NCBI GenBank assembly: GCA_019426215.1
Contig: CM033402.1
Span: 6,201,246 to 6,265,245 of the forward strand
Length of the DNA: 64,000 bases
Source: Buddleja alternifolia
Taxonomy: Eukaryota > Streptophyta > Magnoliopsida > Lamiales > Scrophulariaceae
Reading direction: 5' to 3'
Part shown: positions 45,837-63,461 of the stretch, piece after piece
Layout of the letters: every line of letters begins with the position of its first letter
Numbering within the stretch: position 1 is the first letter of the stretch
Notes under the pieces: model-generated
Told to the model about the DNA's origin: nothing
Databases searched by the model: none
Seen by the model: the letters and a program-made list of their open reading frames with translations, nothing else
Translations under genes and position numbers: made by a program

Positions 45837-46480
45837 CTACCTGTGTTGCAGACTTCTATCAGCTGTGTCAACATCAAAATGTAAAGGAACATAAGGGAAA
45901 TGCTCTGGTGGAGATTGGCCATAAACTGCTTCATAGGGAGTCATTTTAGTGGAAGAATGGAAGGTTGTATTGTACCAATACTCAGCAAGTGGTAACCAAT
46001 ATGACCATTCCTTTGGTCTATCTCCCACCATACACCTTAAATACCCTTCCAAGCATCTGTTGACCACTCTAGTTAGGCCATCTGACGGAGGGTGGTAAGC
46101 AGTGGAAGTGTTCAACTTAACCCTCTGTAACTTGAAGAACTCCTGCCAAAATTTACTAAAGAAGATGGTATCTCTATCACTGACAATGGACTTAGGCATA
46201 CCATGTAATTTAAAGACATAGTTCATGAAAGAGATTGTGCTGCTGTTAGAGTTGTATAAGGATGTTTAAGTGGAATGAAATGGGCATACTTCCTCAACCT
46301 GTCAACAATGACCATAATAGTATCCCAATCACTGGACTTAGGCAACCCACTAATGAAGTCCATAGATATCTCCTCCAACAATTTATCAGGAATTGGCAAA
46401 GGTTGAAGTACGCCTGGTCTTGCAACAGTTTCACTCTTGTTAGCTTGGCAAATGACACAATCTCTAACCCAATTATACAC
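45837..46480 (-). pseudogene. gypsy integrase
   Basis: Two frames cover it. 46480-46223: WVRDCVICQANKSETVARPG (end of the zinc finger) and EEISMDFISGLPKSSDWDTI with the first catalytic Asp. 46226-45837: HGMPKSIVSDRDTIFFSKFW with the second Asp, then AYHPPSDGLTRVVNRCLEGY, where the usual Gln-Thr-Glu has decayed, and TPYEAVYGQSPP. Confidence 0.85.
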
Positions 46481-46785
46481 ATCCCTTTTTAAACCCTTCC
46501 ACTACATGGTTTGCTTGATTTTCTGTAAAGTATTATGGACTCCAGAATGGCCCCCAACAGGGCTGTTGTGATAGTGTTGTAAAATTTCATGCCTCAATTA
46601 TGTGTCTTGCCCTACCACAATCTTTTGTTTCCTAGTAAGAATACATCCTTGCCATTTATACTTACGTTTAGAGTTAGGATTCTGAGTAGGTGTAAGAATA
46701 AGCTTTTGAACTCTGTTATCCCCCTTCCAACTATCTGTGATCCTTTGGAGTAAATCAGTTGACACAACAGTTAAAGTGCTAGCTA

Positions 46786-47250
46786 TCACTCTACCTTCTT
46801 CATGCTCAGAATGCTCCTAGATAAAGCATCAACTACAACATTGTCAAACTTTTTCTTATAAGTGATACTGCAATCATATCCCATCAACTTGGCTAACCAC
46901 TTTTGCTGACTTGGAGTAGATATTCTCTGTTCCATGAGGTATTTTAGACTTTGGTGATCTGTTTTGATGGTAAAGTGCTTGCCAATCAGATAAGCTCTCC
47001 ATTTTTGTATAACAATAACAATTGATAGCATCTCATTTTCATAAGTGGATAGAACACTATTTTTGGGCCCTAAAGACTTACTCATATAAGCAATGGGCCT
47101 TCCTGATTGCATTAGTACAACACCTAGTCCACTACCAGATGCATCAGTTTCAATTATAAATTCTTGGTTAAAATCAGGCGGTGCTAGAATGAGTGCTTCT
47201 GCTATGCTCCTTTTCAATTGATCAAAAGCATGTGTAGATTTTCTGTCCAC
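46786..47250 (-). pseudogene. gypsy RNase H
   Basis: One open frame of 154 codons: FIIETDASGSGLGVVLMQSG, PIAYMSKSLGPKNSVLSTYE, FTIKTDHQSLKYLMEQRIST and DNVVVDALSR, the plant gypsy RNase H blocks. Confidence 0.88.
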
Positions 47251-47465
47251 TTAAAGTTATCCTTTCCAAGAAGATCAGTGAGTGGCTTGGCTATATGTCC
47301 ATACCCTTTAATAAACTTCCTATAGTACCTAGTTAACTCCAAAAAACCCCTCAACTCCTTTAAAGTTCTTGGTAAGGGCCAATCCACCATTGCTTGTATC
47401 TTAGTAGGATCTGCAGTAACCCCTCACTTGTGATAATATGTCCCAAGTACTCAATCCTATCACTG

Positions 47466-47984
47466 TCAAATATGCATTTGCTCTTTTCTTACAAACAACA
47501 GGTGTTTCCTAAGCACAAAAAAAGTTGTTCTCATGTGCACCAAATGATCTGCCCAACTCAAACTATACACCAAGTTATCATCATAAAACACCAGTATATA
47601 CTTTCTTAGATGATGCTGAAAAATTTTGTTCATAAAACTCTGAAATGTAGAGGGAGCATGGGTGAGCCCAAAGGGTATCACCATGAATTCATAGTGGCCA
47701 TGATGAGTCCTAAAAGCAGTTTTGAATATGTCTCTCTCTCCCATTCTAATTTGATGATAACCAGACCGAAGGACCAATTTAGAAAAAATCTTGGATCCAG
47801 TTAGTTCATCCAGTAACTTTTCTATCAGTGGAATAGGAAACTTGTCCTTAAAAGTTTGTTTATTTAATGCTCTATAGTCTATACACATCCTCCAACTTCC
47901 ATCTTTCTTTTTAACCAATACAACTGGAGAAGAGTATGGACTAGTATTGTCCCTTATCACACCAGCGTCTAACAACTCCTTCAC
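47466..47984 (-). pseudogene. gypsy reverse transcriptase
   Basis: Open frame with [53 protein letters not shown] (usually [11 protein letters not shown]) and the active site [10 protein letters not shown]. It breaks after the active site and so is inactive. Confidence 0.9.
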
Positions 47985-48469
47985 TATTTTTTCTATTTCT
48001 TTTTTTGGATAGTAGGGTACCTGTATGGTCTCACATTCAAAGCATTGGTGCCCTCCTTCAGATTTATCCAGTGCTCATGCCCTCTGTGAGTTGGTAAGGT
48101 TTTCGGTTCCTCAAATAAATCATTGAACTCCAAGAGCAATGAGTGTAAATCATCCTGCATTGTAGTGGAGCCTCCTGAGTGAGTGATTGTATTCAGACTG
48201 CTATCACCTTCCTCCTTGTTGTTAATTACACTCACACACATCATAGAGAGTTGTCCAGGTTTGTATAATAGATTGCTCATCTGTTTGGCTCCAATTAGTT
48301 TCACAAAACTTGGTTGCATACCCCTCAGTGCTACCTTCTGCCCTTTTATAGTAAACTCCATTCTGAGCTAACTGAAATTCCACTTGATGTCCCCTAATGT
48401 CACTAGCCACTGTACTCCCAATACTATATCATAACCACCTAAGGGCAAAATCAGCATCTCAGTTATGAA

Positions 48470-48700
48470 TTGAACCCCTTGCATTCTCCATGTGAAACCC
48501 TAGCATATGTATGAACTCTAAATCTTGCTACAATCTGCTACTGGCACCGGAAATGGAGTAGTAGCCTCTAATTTGCAACCCAATCTTTTTGCTGCTTGCA
48601 AATCCATGAAGTTATGAGTGCTACCTGTATCTATCAAAATGTGGACTATTTTACCCTGTGATGATCCATTAACCCCTATAGTCCTGAATCATGAATGCCA
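48470..48700 (-). pseudogene. gypsy aspartic protease remnant
   Basis: HILIDTGSTHNFMD (about 48646-48605 on the minus strand) carries the DTG active site followed by LQAAKRLGCKLEAT. Surrounding sequence is frameshifted. Confidence 0.75.
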
Positions 48701-48747
48701 GTCATGGCATTCATTGATACATGGTAATTTGGAACATTATCTTCTTG

Positions 48748-49866
48748 CTATATTGATTCCTCTTTCTTCTCTATTTCTTGCTTTTCATTTTCTTCCTCTG
48801 TATTCATCTCATCAAAGTAATATTCAGGGAGCTCCATAATGTATAACTGTTTCCTCTTACTACAAACATGACCTAGTGTGAATTTTTCATCACACCAAAA
48901 GAAGAGTCCCTTAGACCTCTTTTCATCCATTTCTTGGGGACTTAGTCTCCTAGATGGAATAATGGGTGAATTTCTGTTATTGGTGTAGTTGGGTTTCTGG
49001 TGTTGAGGGTTATGGTTGGTATAGATGTGGGTAGGTGGATAATCATGGAGGCTAGATCTGTGAGTGGTGGGAGCGTATGAAGGTTTACTGGAGTTGAAAC
49101 TAAATTTAGTAGGTTGGGGCAAGTTATTTCATCTCTTTGGATTCAGATTGTTGTTTTGTTCTTGGAGTTTAGCTAGGCTTATGGCTTCTTGTAGGCTTTT
49201 GGGTCTAAACATACGCACGGGAATAGCAATCTCAGTTTTAATTCCACCTAGGAAACAACTAATTGCATAGGTTTCTGATAACTCCACACAATTCATGAGC
49301 TCATCAAATTTGTTTAAATAATCTTGAATATTACCTGTCTGTTTGAGATTTATCAGCTCTGCCATTGGATCATCATAAAGTATTACTCCAAACCTGTCAC
49401 TTAAAGCCCCCACATAATCTTCCCAATTAGGTAATTCTCTTGTTAACCTCAATTTTATGAATATCTGGTGCCACTGCAAAGCCTTCCCCTCCAAGTGCAT
49501 CGCAGCTAATTTCACTTTTGAATCAGATGGTGTCTCATCCACGTCAAAGAATTACTCACAATGATGCGCCCAATCCCTCAGATCATCCCCAAAAAACTCA
49601 GGAAACTCAACTCTAGAGCACTTAGTAGGTTTTTGATACCCATTCTGCCAACCATTCACTCCCTTTGCAACTTGAGATTCACCCCTTGCATCACCTGAAG
49701 TCCCCTGACCCCCATTGCCTGTATGGTGCGGGTTATGTTGAATAGTAGCATGGATATCAAGGATCAGAGATCGCAGCTCCTCAATGGATTTTTCAGTGCG
49801 CTCTGTACTCAACTTCAATCCATCAACATCCTTTTGCAATTCTACAATCCTAGTGCCTTCAGCCAT
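48748..49866 (-). pseudogene. gypsy gag
   Basis: Three frames: 49866-49552 (coiled-coil-like RIVELQKDVDGLKLSTERTE), 49542-49129 (retrotrans_gag: LEGKALQWHQIF, YVGALSDRFG, ISCFLGGIKTEI, AISLAKLQEQ) and 49122-48748, where the zinc knuckle FFWCDEKFTLGHVC has lost its first cysteine. A stop at about 49543 separates the first two. Confidence 0.85.
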
Positions 49867-49906
49867 TGATGATTAAGCCCTACCGAACCTAGCTCTAGAT
49901 GCCAAT

Positions 49907-50531
49907 TGATATGACCTAAACTAACGGAAGATTAAACAGAAAAAGTTCATAGGATTAAACAAAAGAATTAATACTGGAAAGCAACCTCAAATTCAAAATA
50001 TACACACAGTCACAATAAAGAAGAAGAAACCGAAATTGGTTCAAAAAAGTGCATAAAGCATTTCATTGATTTTCTGAGCATTTATATACTTACAATGAAA
50101 AAAATTAAATGAAGAACAAAAGCAATAATCGACTAACAACTTAGCTATGACAATGGCAAACGCGTGACCCCCGTGTGTGTTTTTGCTGAAATCTAACTAA
50201 TCTTGCCAGAATGACGTCAGCTATACATCAACTCAATTAATCCCCAAATTACTCTCTAATTGCAAACCCTAATTAACTAAAACAGAATGTAAAATGCAAT
50301 ATGATAAAATGTTGAACTTTGTCTTCTTTTCCTGACTTGGAGATGATATGGCAACACCTTCCAAGCTGGACAGCTAATGATTGTCCACGTGTTTGACCCA
50401 ACCTCTTGACTTAAATGGCTGACTGGATAATAAAATTGCTCCTGACTTCTTCCCACTCTTTTATACCTATATATTTATGTATAATATATATGTATTACGA
50501 TTTTATATCAAAAATAGAAAAGGTTATATCA
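49907..50531 (-). repeat. 5' LTR of gypsy element
   Basis: 625 bp. Lacks the 157-bp insert of the partner. Both LTRs carry GCTGAAATCTAACTAATCTT and GTATATTTATGTATAATATA (some differences). Confidence 0.9.
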
Positions 50532-51771
50532 ATTTGTGTGCATGCATTCATGTCACGCGCTCGTCTCCATGAGACACGACCATATAGGCTGATTGTCATT
50601 TCCATTATTTTAAAAGGCAATCATGAGGCTCGCTTTGAGGTGGGGTGTCACCAAAATGGCTCGAGGTATTGGAGGGAGACGCAACTCCTGTGGAGCGTAT
50701 GCCCCTGGTGTTTGGCTGTATTTTTTTGCGCACCATAAGTTGGGCGTGATGTCACGGACTTAGCCTCGATGTTAACGTCCCATGCGATGCTCACTATCAA
50801 TAACTCTCATAATACTTGATTTTAAACTTAGTTGGTGTATAAATGATACTCTTACTTCAATTTATACTAATCCACTTCCCTAATGGACGATAGAGATTCA
50901 TTTGATCCTACGGATAGGAGAGACTCTTTAAAGCACTCTAATAATATTCCTTGAAATATTCTCTATACTATAACCTCCTATCATATTCACATGGTTCTAG
51001 AATGGTCTACACATTTCTATGACATTCTATATACTTTTACTACTATCTATAATAGTATAAAACATTCTACACAATTTTACACAATACTATATCACTCCGT
51101 AAGGATCTACATTCTTCTAGTGTATTCTAGTACACAAACTTTTTTCTAGAATTTTTTAGACCTTTCCAAAATACTCCAAAGAGAAGATAGAGAGGAAAAC
51201 GAAAGGACACTTTTTGAAAAGGCCTCTTTCGTTAGGGGCAAATCACATCTCAATCGTAGAACAGTGCTTAACTGGGTGGAAGCATTTGACGAGCTATGTT
51301 TTGGGTCTTGTGGTAGATCCTCAATAGGTTTGGGAACTTACTCTATGCTCTAGGTTATCAGCATAGACTCTAGACTGTAGTCTATGAGCAAAATGACACG
51401 TCCTGGTGGTCTCAAACATTTCAAAGTGTCAGGCCCTGACTGTATGCCCATGTTGTTTCAACCTGAATATAATAATTTTGGTTCCTTACTGACTTATTCT
51501 AACTCTCAAGCCAAACTCCACCATATTTTGGAGGAAAGCGTGTTAATGAATTGGATAATTTGCAAACTATGTTAATGAAATGGAATATTTAGAATTGAGA
51601 GCCGATGATGAAGATAATGATCTTAAATAAGAATTTCAAGCAGGAGTTGAACTTGAACTTTTAACTCGCATGGTTCAATATATATATATACATACTTTTA
51701 ACTTTCTATCTTAATCTTTTTTTCTTAATTTTTTTCCCTCAAGTTTTGTAATTTTTCGCTAATTTGAATCA
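50532..51771. other. gene-free spacer
   Basis: No coding region supported. A CACGCGCTCGTCTCCATGAG segment near 50555 is richer in GC. At 50940-51180 a run of ATTCTAC/TTCTAG motifs (for example ACATTCTACACAATTTTACA) looks like decayed tandem or LTR sequence. Confidence 0.4.
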
Positions 51772-51780
51772 ATTTTTAAA

Positions 51781-53000
51781 GGGATATTAACTTTGTTCGT
51801 CCCTCATGTGTCGCCAAATTCTCACTTTAGTCCCTCTTGTAAAAAAAAATCACTTTTGTCCCTTATGTATATAATATGTACCCCGATTGTCCTTTTTTCC
51901 AAATTCCAACTTATTTTCTCTGGGAAGCATAGCCCGTGAGTTTCACTCACTTAGGGAAGGGGTATAATCAACTTTCTCCCTTATTTTACGACATAAGGGA
52001 CATATTTACTCTAACCACAAAATAAGGGTTTAATTTACATCCAGATTAAGAAAGGGGGCTGTCAATTTCTTCATTCACTCGGAAAATTGCAAAAAAGCTT
52101 CGTGGAAGTGCAATTTGGTGCCTCCAGAAATTCATCGCTGCAAGTCATCTAAGCTTCTCTGTAAATTTCATGCAGAAACACGTGTGTTTGATCGGCGCTG
52201 CCTCTTTTGCTCCTCGCCAGAACTCTGGCGGTGAAAATCGGTGCCATCCTCCCTGGCACCGCGCCAGAGTACCCATGCAGACCGTTGATCAGGATCAAGT
52301 CCCATGCGACGTCGTATATTTGGTTCGGTATGTCGTTTATGGTCGATTTGCAGTCCGAGAACAATCGATTTTGCACTTGCTTACTTTCGTTGAGTATTGC
52401 ATGTTGTACGCTTCGATTGATGCATCTTTCTCTTCGAGTTTGGAGACTAAGTATGCTTCGGCCGGAGGAGGAGGCGTAGTGGAGGAGCTCGTCAAAATTA
52501 GGTTTTGGTAGCTGAGATTTGGATTCCAATGTGGTGTTGATGGCAGCATTAGCGGCGGCGAAGGTTTCTTTGGTGGTCAAGAGAGTGAAATCGAAAGTGA
52601 AGATGAAAAAGAGTATGAATACGGCGAGTCAGGCGTGGTGGGAGGAGGCGGTGGGTCCTCTGCCGCCGTCGCCGGACTTGTGTACGGTGGGGTGGAGGAC
52701 GATGAACTTGGTGTTTGTCTTCATGTGAATGTATAAAAGTGTTTGATAAAATGACTGAGAGAAGAAATGTATATGCTTACAAATGGAGGAGCAAAGTAAA
52801 GGGAAAAAGTCGATTATACCCCTGCCCTAAGTGAGTGAAACTCACGCGCTATACTTCCCAGAGAAAATAAGTCGGAATTTGAAAAAAAGGACAATCGGGG
52901 TACATTTTATATACATAAGGGACAAAAGTGATATTTTTTTACAAGAGGGACTAAAGTGAGAATTTGGCAGCACATGAGGGACGAACAAAGTTAATATCCC
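51781..53000. mobile_element. Pack-MULE: Mutator-type element carrying a host gene fragment
   Basis: Two 200-bp terminal inverted repeats (51781-51980 and 52801-53000), starting GGGATATTAACTTTGTTCGT and differing at about 11 sites. Outside stands a perfect 9-bp target duplication, ATTTTTAAA (51772-51780 and 53001-53009), as expected of Mutator elements. No transposase is present. The 820-bp interior is GC-richer than its surroundings and carries a broken copy of an IRX15-type gene. The conserved repeats and perfect duplication suggest a fairly young insertion. Confidence 0.93.
52149..52724 (-). pseudogene. captured IRX15/IRX15-L (DUF579) fragment
   Basis: IRX15 proteins are Golgi DUF579 proteins needed for xylan synthesis in secondary walls. 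Minus strand from ATG 52724: MKTNTKFIVLHPTVHKSGD, a TGA at the place of the usual Trp, then a membrane anchor [17 protein letters not shown] and a lumenal start ending LLHYASSS. The central part with the methyltransferase-like core (CNLLVFGL region) is deleted; the next block [19 protein letters not shown] then QYSTKV is in another frame. The end returns in frame: [59 protein letters not shown], stop. Nonsense, deletion and frameshifts show it is a pseudogene. The longest intact frame (52580-52149) is 143 codons. Confidence 0.85.
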
Positions 53001-53009
53001 ATTTTTAAA

Positions 53010-53787
53010 TTATTTTATATTTTTTAATATAAAAAATAAAAATTTGAGGGGGCATACGCTTAAAATTCGAGGTGTATAAAAAATTAGTTTTATGGTCTCC
53101 TTCATTGTATTCTTATCGTTATTTATGTTAATGGATCGGTAAATATGGGTTGGGCTTTAACATAATGGGCTCCCTTTTGTGTTTGATCAATTTATGGGCT
53201 ATATTTATGTCTGACCGTTTATCATTTATGGGCTCCATTTATGTTTGACAATTTATCATTTATGGGCTCTGCTGTTTTTTTTGTTTTTTTTTTTCATATA
53301 TAATTAACTGACCACTGTTGCAATCAACCTGACCACTGTTGCAATCAACCAACATTATTATTAATGTAGAGAGAAAAAACCCACACTTCAACGTCGTTGG
53401 AAATATAACCCTATATCTTAAGGCCTCAATTTGTGAATTTTATTTTGAAAGGTAATCCGATTACTAATTGTGTGAGTTTGTAATGTCAAGATGTTGGATA
53501 ATTTATTCTCTCCAAAAAAAAAAAAGGTTTGAAAGGTAATCCGATTACTAATTGTGTGAGTTTGTAATGTCAAGATGTTGGATAATTTATTCTCTCAAAA
53601 AAAAAAAAAAAGGTCAAGATATTGAATAATTAAGTATGAAATAATTGAATATTGAGAGAATGGTGAAATTGATTATGCAAAAATTTGAATTTGTAACTGG
53701 TCAAGTTGTGATTTTGACCGTTAAAATAAAATAAAATTCAAGGTTATATAAAAGAGATCAAACACTAATTCAAGTGACATGTGTAGT
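53010..53787. repeat. spacer with local tandem duplications
   Basis: CTGACCACTGTTGCAATCAA is repeated back to back at about 53309-53350. A longer unit starting GAAAGGTAATCCGATTACTA and ending TTTATTCTCTC plus an A run occurs twice (about 53448-53526 and 53530-53613), nearly identical. Segment 53133-53215 (ATGGATCGGTAAATATGGGT) resembles 29009-29085, a dispersed repeat. No coding region. Confidence 0.7.
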
Positions 53788-54002
53788 CAACATGTGTTGC
53801 CTCAGTTGGTAAGGTAGGGTCACTTCCCTTCAGAAGGCTGTGTGTTCGAATCCCTCTGCCGACATGAGAGCTATGTTGGTGGGCGATCTGTAAATTTCCA
53901 AATAGACACCCCTGAAATGGACCGTCTATTCATGGTATGCCCTGGCCCTGGTAAGAGACCAGAGCCGAACCTACCTAAATTTTATGTACCAAAAAAAAAA
54001 AA
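53788..54002 (+). mobile_element. tRNA-derived SINE with target duplication
   Basis: A box GCCTCAGTTGGTAAGG (about 53799) and B box GTGTTCGAATCCC (about 53842), a body ending ATTTTATGTACC, then 14 A. Flanks AAGTGACATGTGTAGT (53772-53787) and AAGTGACCTGTGTAGT (54003-54018) are a 16-bp target duplication with one mismatch. Confidence 0.85.
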
Positions 54003-54284
54003 AAGTGACCTGTGTAGTTCAAAACTAAATTTTGATCTCTCAATCACAGGACCAAGGAAGCTTTAATTTTTTTAAAAAAGTAGATTAAATGACAATAACA
54101 TTGTTTTGGATAAAATTTCCACAAGAAAATGGATTTTTGAAAAAGAAGGCCAATTTTCAAATAAAAAATGTGTTAAAGAATTATAATCATCTATTTTCTC
54201 GGGTCATGTTAAATATATTGCACTTTCATATGAGCTTTCAATACTTTCTAATTCATACAATTACATTCATATATATATATTGTA

Positions 54285-54899
54285 GGGAAAATTACTCAAA
54301 ACCCCCTAAAATAATTTTTCATATCGAAAAAACTCATGAAAATATTTTTCAATCTTAAAAGCCCATTCTACAAACTTTTCATTCCAAAAACTCCAAAAGT
54401 GAGAATTAACAATTTTTTGGACTAAACTACCCCTTCATTTATTAAGTTAATAATTGATCAATTATTTTTTCTTAATGTATCATTTTGTTTTGAATCTTTC
54501 AAATTGACGAATCATAAAATACCAATTTTTTTTTGTGATATTAATTTTTTTAAATATTTGTATATAATTTATTTTTGATATTAATATGGTAATTATCTAT
54601 AAATATATGTTTTAAATTTTTTAAAAAGATTAAAAAATTTGAAAATTTAAAATTAAAATCATAATTAATATCAATTATCAATACAAAATTTTTAAATAAA
54701 TAGATCTTATTGGATAACAACAATAGATTAATTTTTAATCTAGAAGGCTAAGGGCAATTAAGTCCATAAATTTGTTAACCTTAAATATTGGGTTTTTTGG
54801 AATGAAAAGTTGATGGAATGAGTTTTTTGGATTGACAAATATTATCATGGATTTTTTGAATATAAAATTTTATTTTAAGGGTTTTTTAGTAATTTTCCC
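54285..54899. mobile_element. MULE-type MITE, copy 2
   Basis: Starts GGGAAAATTACTCAAAACC, ends GGGTTTTTTAGTAATTTTCCC in inverted form. Perfect 9-bp target duplication TATATTGTA (54276-54284 and 54900-54908). Reverse-complement relative of 4550-5160. AT-rich interior without genes. Confidence 0.85.
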
Positions 54900-55244
54900 T
54901 ATATTGTATAATTTGCGCAGAGACCACTGTACACAATGGTTCAAATCCTATAAATCTTCAAAAACGTCATTTATAATTTTTCATATAATTTTTACAAATC
55001 AAATATCTACTATTTATTGGGACTAAAAATGAAACCAAACTATTTGAGATCGTTCGTTAAAAGCTCATTTGAATTCGATTCGTAAACTTCAAGCTTGAAC
55101 AAACTTTTATGTGTTCGGTAAATTTGAAACTCGGTCCGATCTCGACTCGATTAGTAAAAAAATTATTAAAAATGTGTCATGCTATTTGAGTTCGACTTAA
55201 TTAAAGCATGTCGGAACGCGACTCAATTAACAATCAAATTATAT

Positions 55245-55460
55245 CGACCTCGATCTCAAGGTGCTGCCTCGAGGCAACAACTACGGATGTCACTAGGCGA
55301 TATCAAATACAAATTCTAAAGCTTAATAACATTTCAAATAAATTTATATTCGACCTCAAGGTGCTGCCTCGAAGCGCAATCTTGAGACAACAATTATGTC
55401 ACTAGGCAATATCAAATACAAATTCTAAAACTTAATAACATTTCAAATAAATTTATATTC
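55245..55460. repeat. ~110-bp tandem duplication upstream of CDKC
   Basis: CGACCTCGATCTCAAGGTGC and CGACCTCAAGGTGCTGCCTC open two copies (about 55247 and 55350), each continuing through ATATCAAATACAAATTCTAA to CATTTCAAATAAATTTATAT. Confidence 0.75.
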
Positions 55461-55972
55461 AATTAGACTCGATTCATTTAGAACAATTAGATTCGACCAA
55501 ATTCAACTACGACAATAACTCCTTAAAAGCTTGCCTACAAATTAAGCATTCTCTCTCGTAGTTAATACAAGCACGCTTTTAGGGGTTTCCTTCTATGTTT
55601 TCACAAATTTACTCCTTGTATATTTAGCAACTTCCGTCTTAAACTTCACCCTCTTCCCCTCGCCACCGACCACTCCACTGCTGCGCCACCGCGAGCCGCC
55701 GCCGCCTACCGCCCACCGTTATACTCAATCTTTCCACCGTTGTTTTTCTTCATCGCAGCTTCTGAAAAACAAAAAGCATTAGAAATAATTCGAGAAAACC
55801 TTTCTTTTCGATCGTATTTACCCAGTCTTAAACCCTAATTTCAATTTTTTGTTCAATTTCCTCTCGAAATTACCTAATTCTGTTCAGATTCTGTCTTTTA
55901 ATTTGGATCTAGACCTTGATTCGATCCTTTTTTTCGATAAATCTAGAAATTGTTGAAAGAAGAGGCGACGGA
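55461..55972 (+). promoter_or_regulatory. CDKC promoter and leader region
   Basis: GC-rich CCGCCGCCGCCTACC near 55695 and pyrimidine-rich sequence with CTTAAACCCTAATTTCAA near 55827 mark the 5' untranslated region before ATG 55973. A TATA box was not identified with confidence. Confidence 0.45.
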
Positions 55973-59668
<3,696 letters not shown>

Positions 59669-60134
59669 TGTCTCTAACTAGAACTGTTTAATGATAAAAA
59701 AAAAAAGAGCGAAATTTGCATGCCTTTTGGCTCGATATGGAGTGTTCATGATGGGTTTACGTTACACTGTCCCGATTGGCTATTGCAGATATGATAGGTG
59801 GCAGTGTGCTGTGAGGAAGAAGGTTATCTGCTGATATACATATGTGAAAACCTAATTATATCAAGAAGTAGACTAACATTTTTTCTTCTCAGTAAGAAGT
59901 GGAAAAACATGCATAATTGTTGTGATGTATGAGTACCTATTTTCTGGTTTAGAAGGTAATTTTCTTCTGTAGATGGTTATAACTTACGAGTATGAGATCA
60001 ATATTAGTGTCAATTATACTGTTGTGGTATATTTTGCTGCATTTCCTGAAGATTCCTTTTTCTCTCTAGAGGGATTAATGAATGAGAAATCGTTTCGATT
60101 GTGCTTTCTTTGTGGCTGTCATCGTTCTTTTACA
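59669..60134. other. CDKC 3' region
   Basis: Probable 3' untranslated region and downstream flank of CDKC. No gene supported. Confidence 0.45.
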
Positions 60135-60402
60135 GGGTAAATTATGTAAACATTCCTTACGTAGGATCTTAAATACGAAAAAACATCCCGGAGCTCGAAA
60201 AATCATTATAACCTTTTTTGTCAGTAAGAGTTCATTACAATTTCACGCCCTATTGGTAAAAATCAAATTACTTCTTCATCCTCTATTTGACAACTTTTCC
60301 AGCTGTCAGAATCTCACAGGGTGGTTTTGCTAATTTACAAAATTTTAGGGTAGTTGCGCGGTAATTATTCAAGATATGAGGAGGTGTGCATGTAATTATC
60401 CT
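60135..60402. mobile_element. MITE of the intronic family, downstream of CDKC
   Basis: Starts GGGTAAATTATGTAAACATT and ends GAGGTGTGCATGTAATTATCC inverted. Shares TTTTTGTCAGTAAGAGTT and GACAACTTTTCCAGCTGTC-like core with other members. Confidence 0.75.
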
Positions 60403-63005
<2,603 letters not shown>

Positions 63006-63228
63006 GCAAGTACTTAATCATTGTTGCTTGATGGGTCGTTTTTAGGAGCTCTCGCAGCTCGAGTTAGGGGAAATTGCAATAATCATGTGATGGGATTCAG
63101 GTTGAATTCATTAGACACGGATGATTGTGATTATATGTGATTCAGACTAGTAGAAAGACTCGCGAAGAATCACTAGACAATGTTCGTCTTTTGCTTCTTG
63201 TCGGTTTCTTGGTTTGTCTTTACTAACA
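63006..63228. other. putative carboxypeptidase intron 5 start
   Basis: Begins GCAAGTAC, a GC donor. No exon with the expected SGDTDGR or catalytic His block is seen to the end of the window. Confidence 0.4.
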
Positions 63229-63461
63229 GCTTGTTTGGTTCAAGGAATATAACAAGAAAAGGAAAAGGAAATGGAAGGAAAACCAATTTTCTTTGTTTGG
63301 TTACTAGAGAAAAGGAAAAGAAAATGAGAGAGAAAACTTAATGTTAATTTGTGTCAATTCCTTTTCCTCGCCACTTGATGAGGAAAGTGGTGGAAAACAA
63401 AAAGCTTTTCCTTTTCGTTTCCTTTTCTTTTCTTCACCAAAATCCTTGAACCAAACAAAGC
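63229..63461. mobile_element. inverted-repeat MITE
   Basis: Left end GCTTGTTTGGTTCAAGGAAT and right end, read inverted, GCTTTGTTTGGTTCAAGGAT. The arms are purine-rich AAAAGGAAAAGGAAA against TTTCCTTTTCTTTTC. No coding sequence; no clear target duplication. Confidence 0.7.

Larger units (their letters stand above)
44531..50531 (-). mobile_element. Ty3/gypsy chromovirus-type retrotransposon, degenerate
   Basis: LTRs at 44531-45294 and 49907-50531 run TGATATGACC to GGTTATATCA. A polypurine tract (TAGGGGGAAGGGGTGA on the minus strand, 45310-45295) lies inside the left LTR, and a primer-binding-type TTGGCATCTAGAGC (about 49907-49891, minus) inside the right. Flanks ATTTA and ATTTG are a 4 of 5 target duplication. 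The body holds, in minus-strand order, gag, protease, RT, RNase H, integrase and a chromodomain, the gypsy order. It is broken by several stops and frame changes and is inactive. Confidence 0.9.

Noticed and set aside
52170..52511. Plus-strand frames in the Pack-MULE interior
   Set aside because: The IRX15 similarity is on the minus strand; these are antisense by-products.
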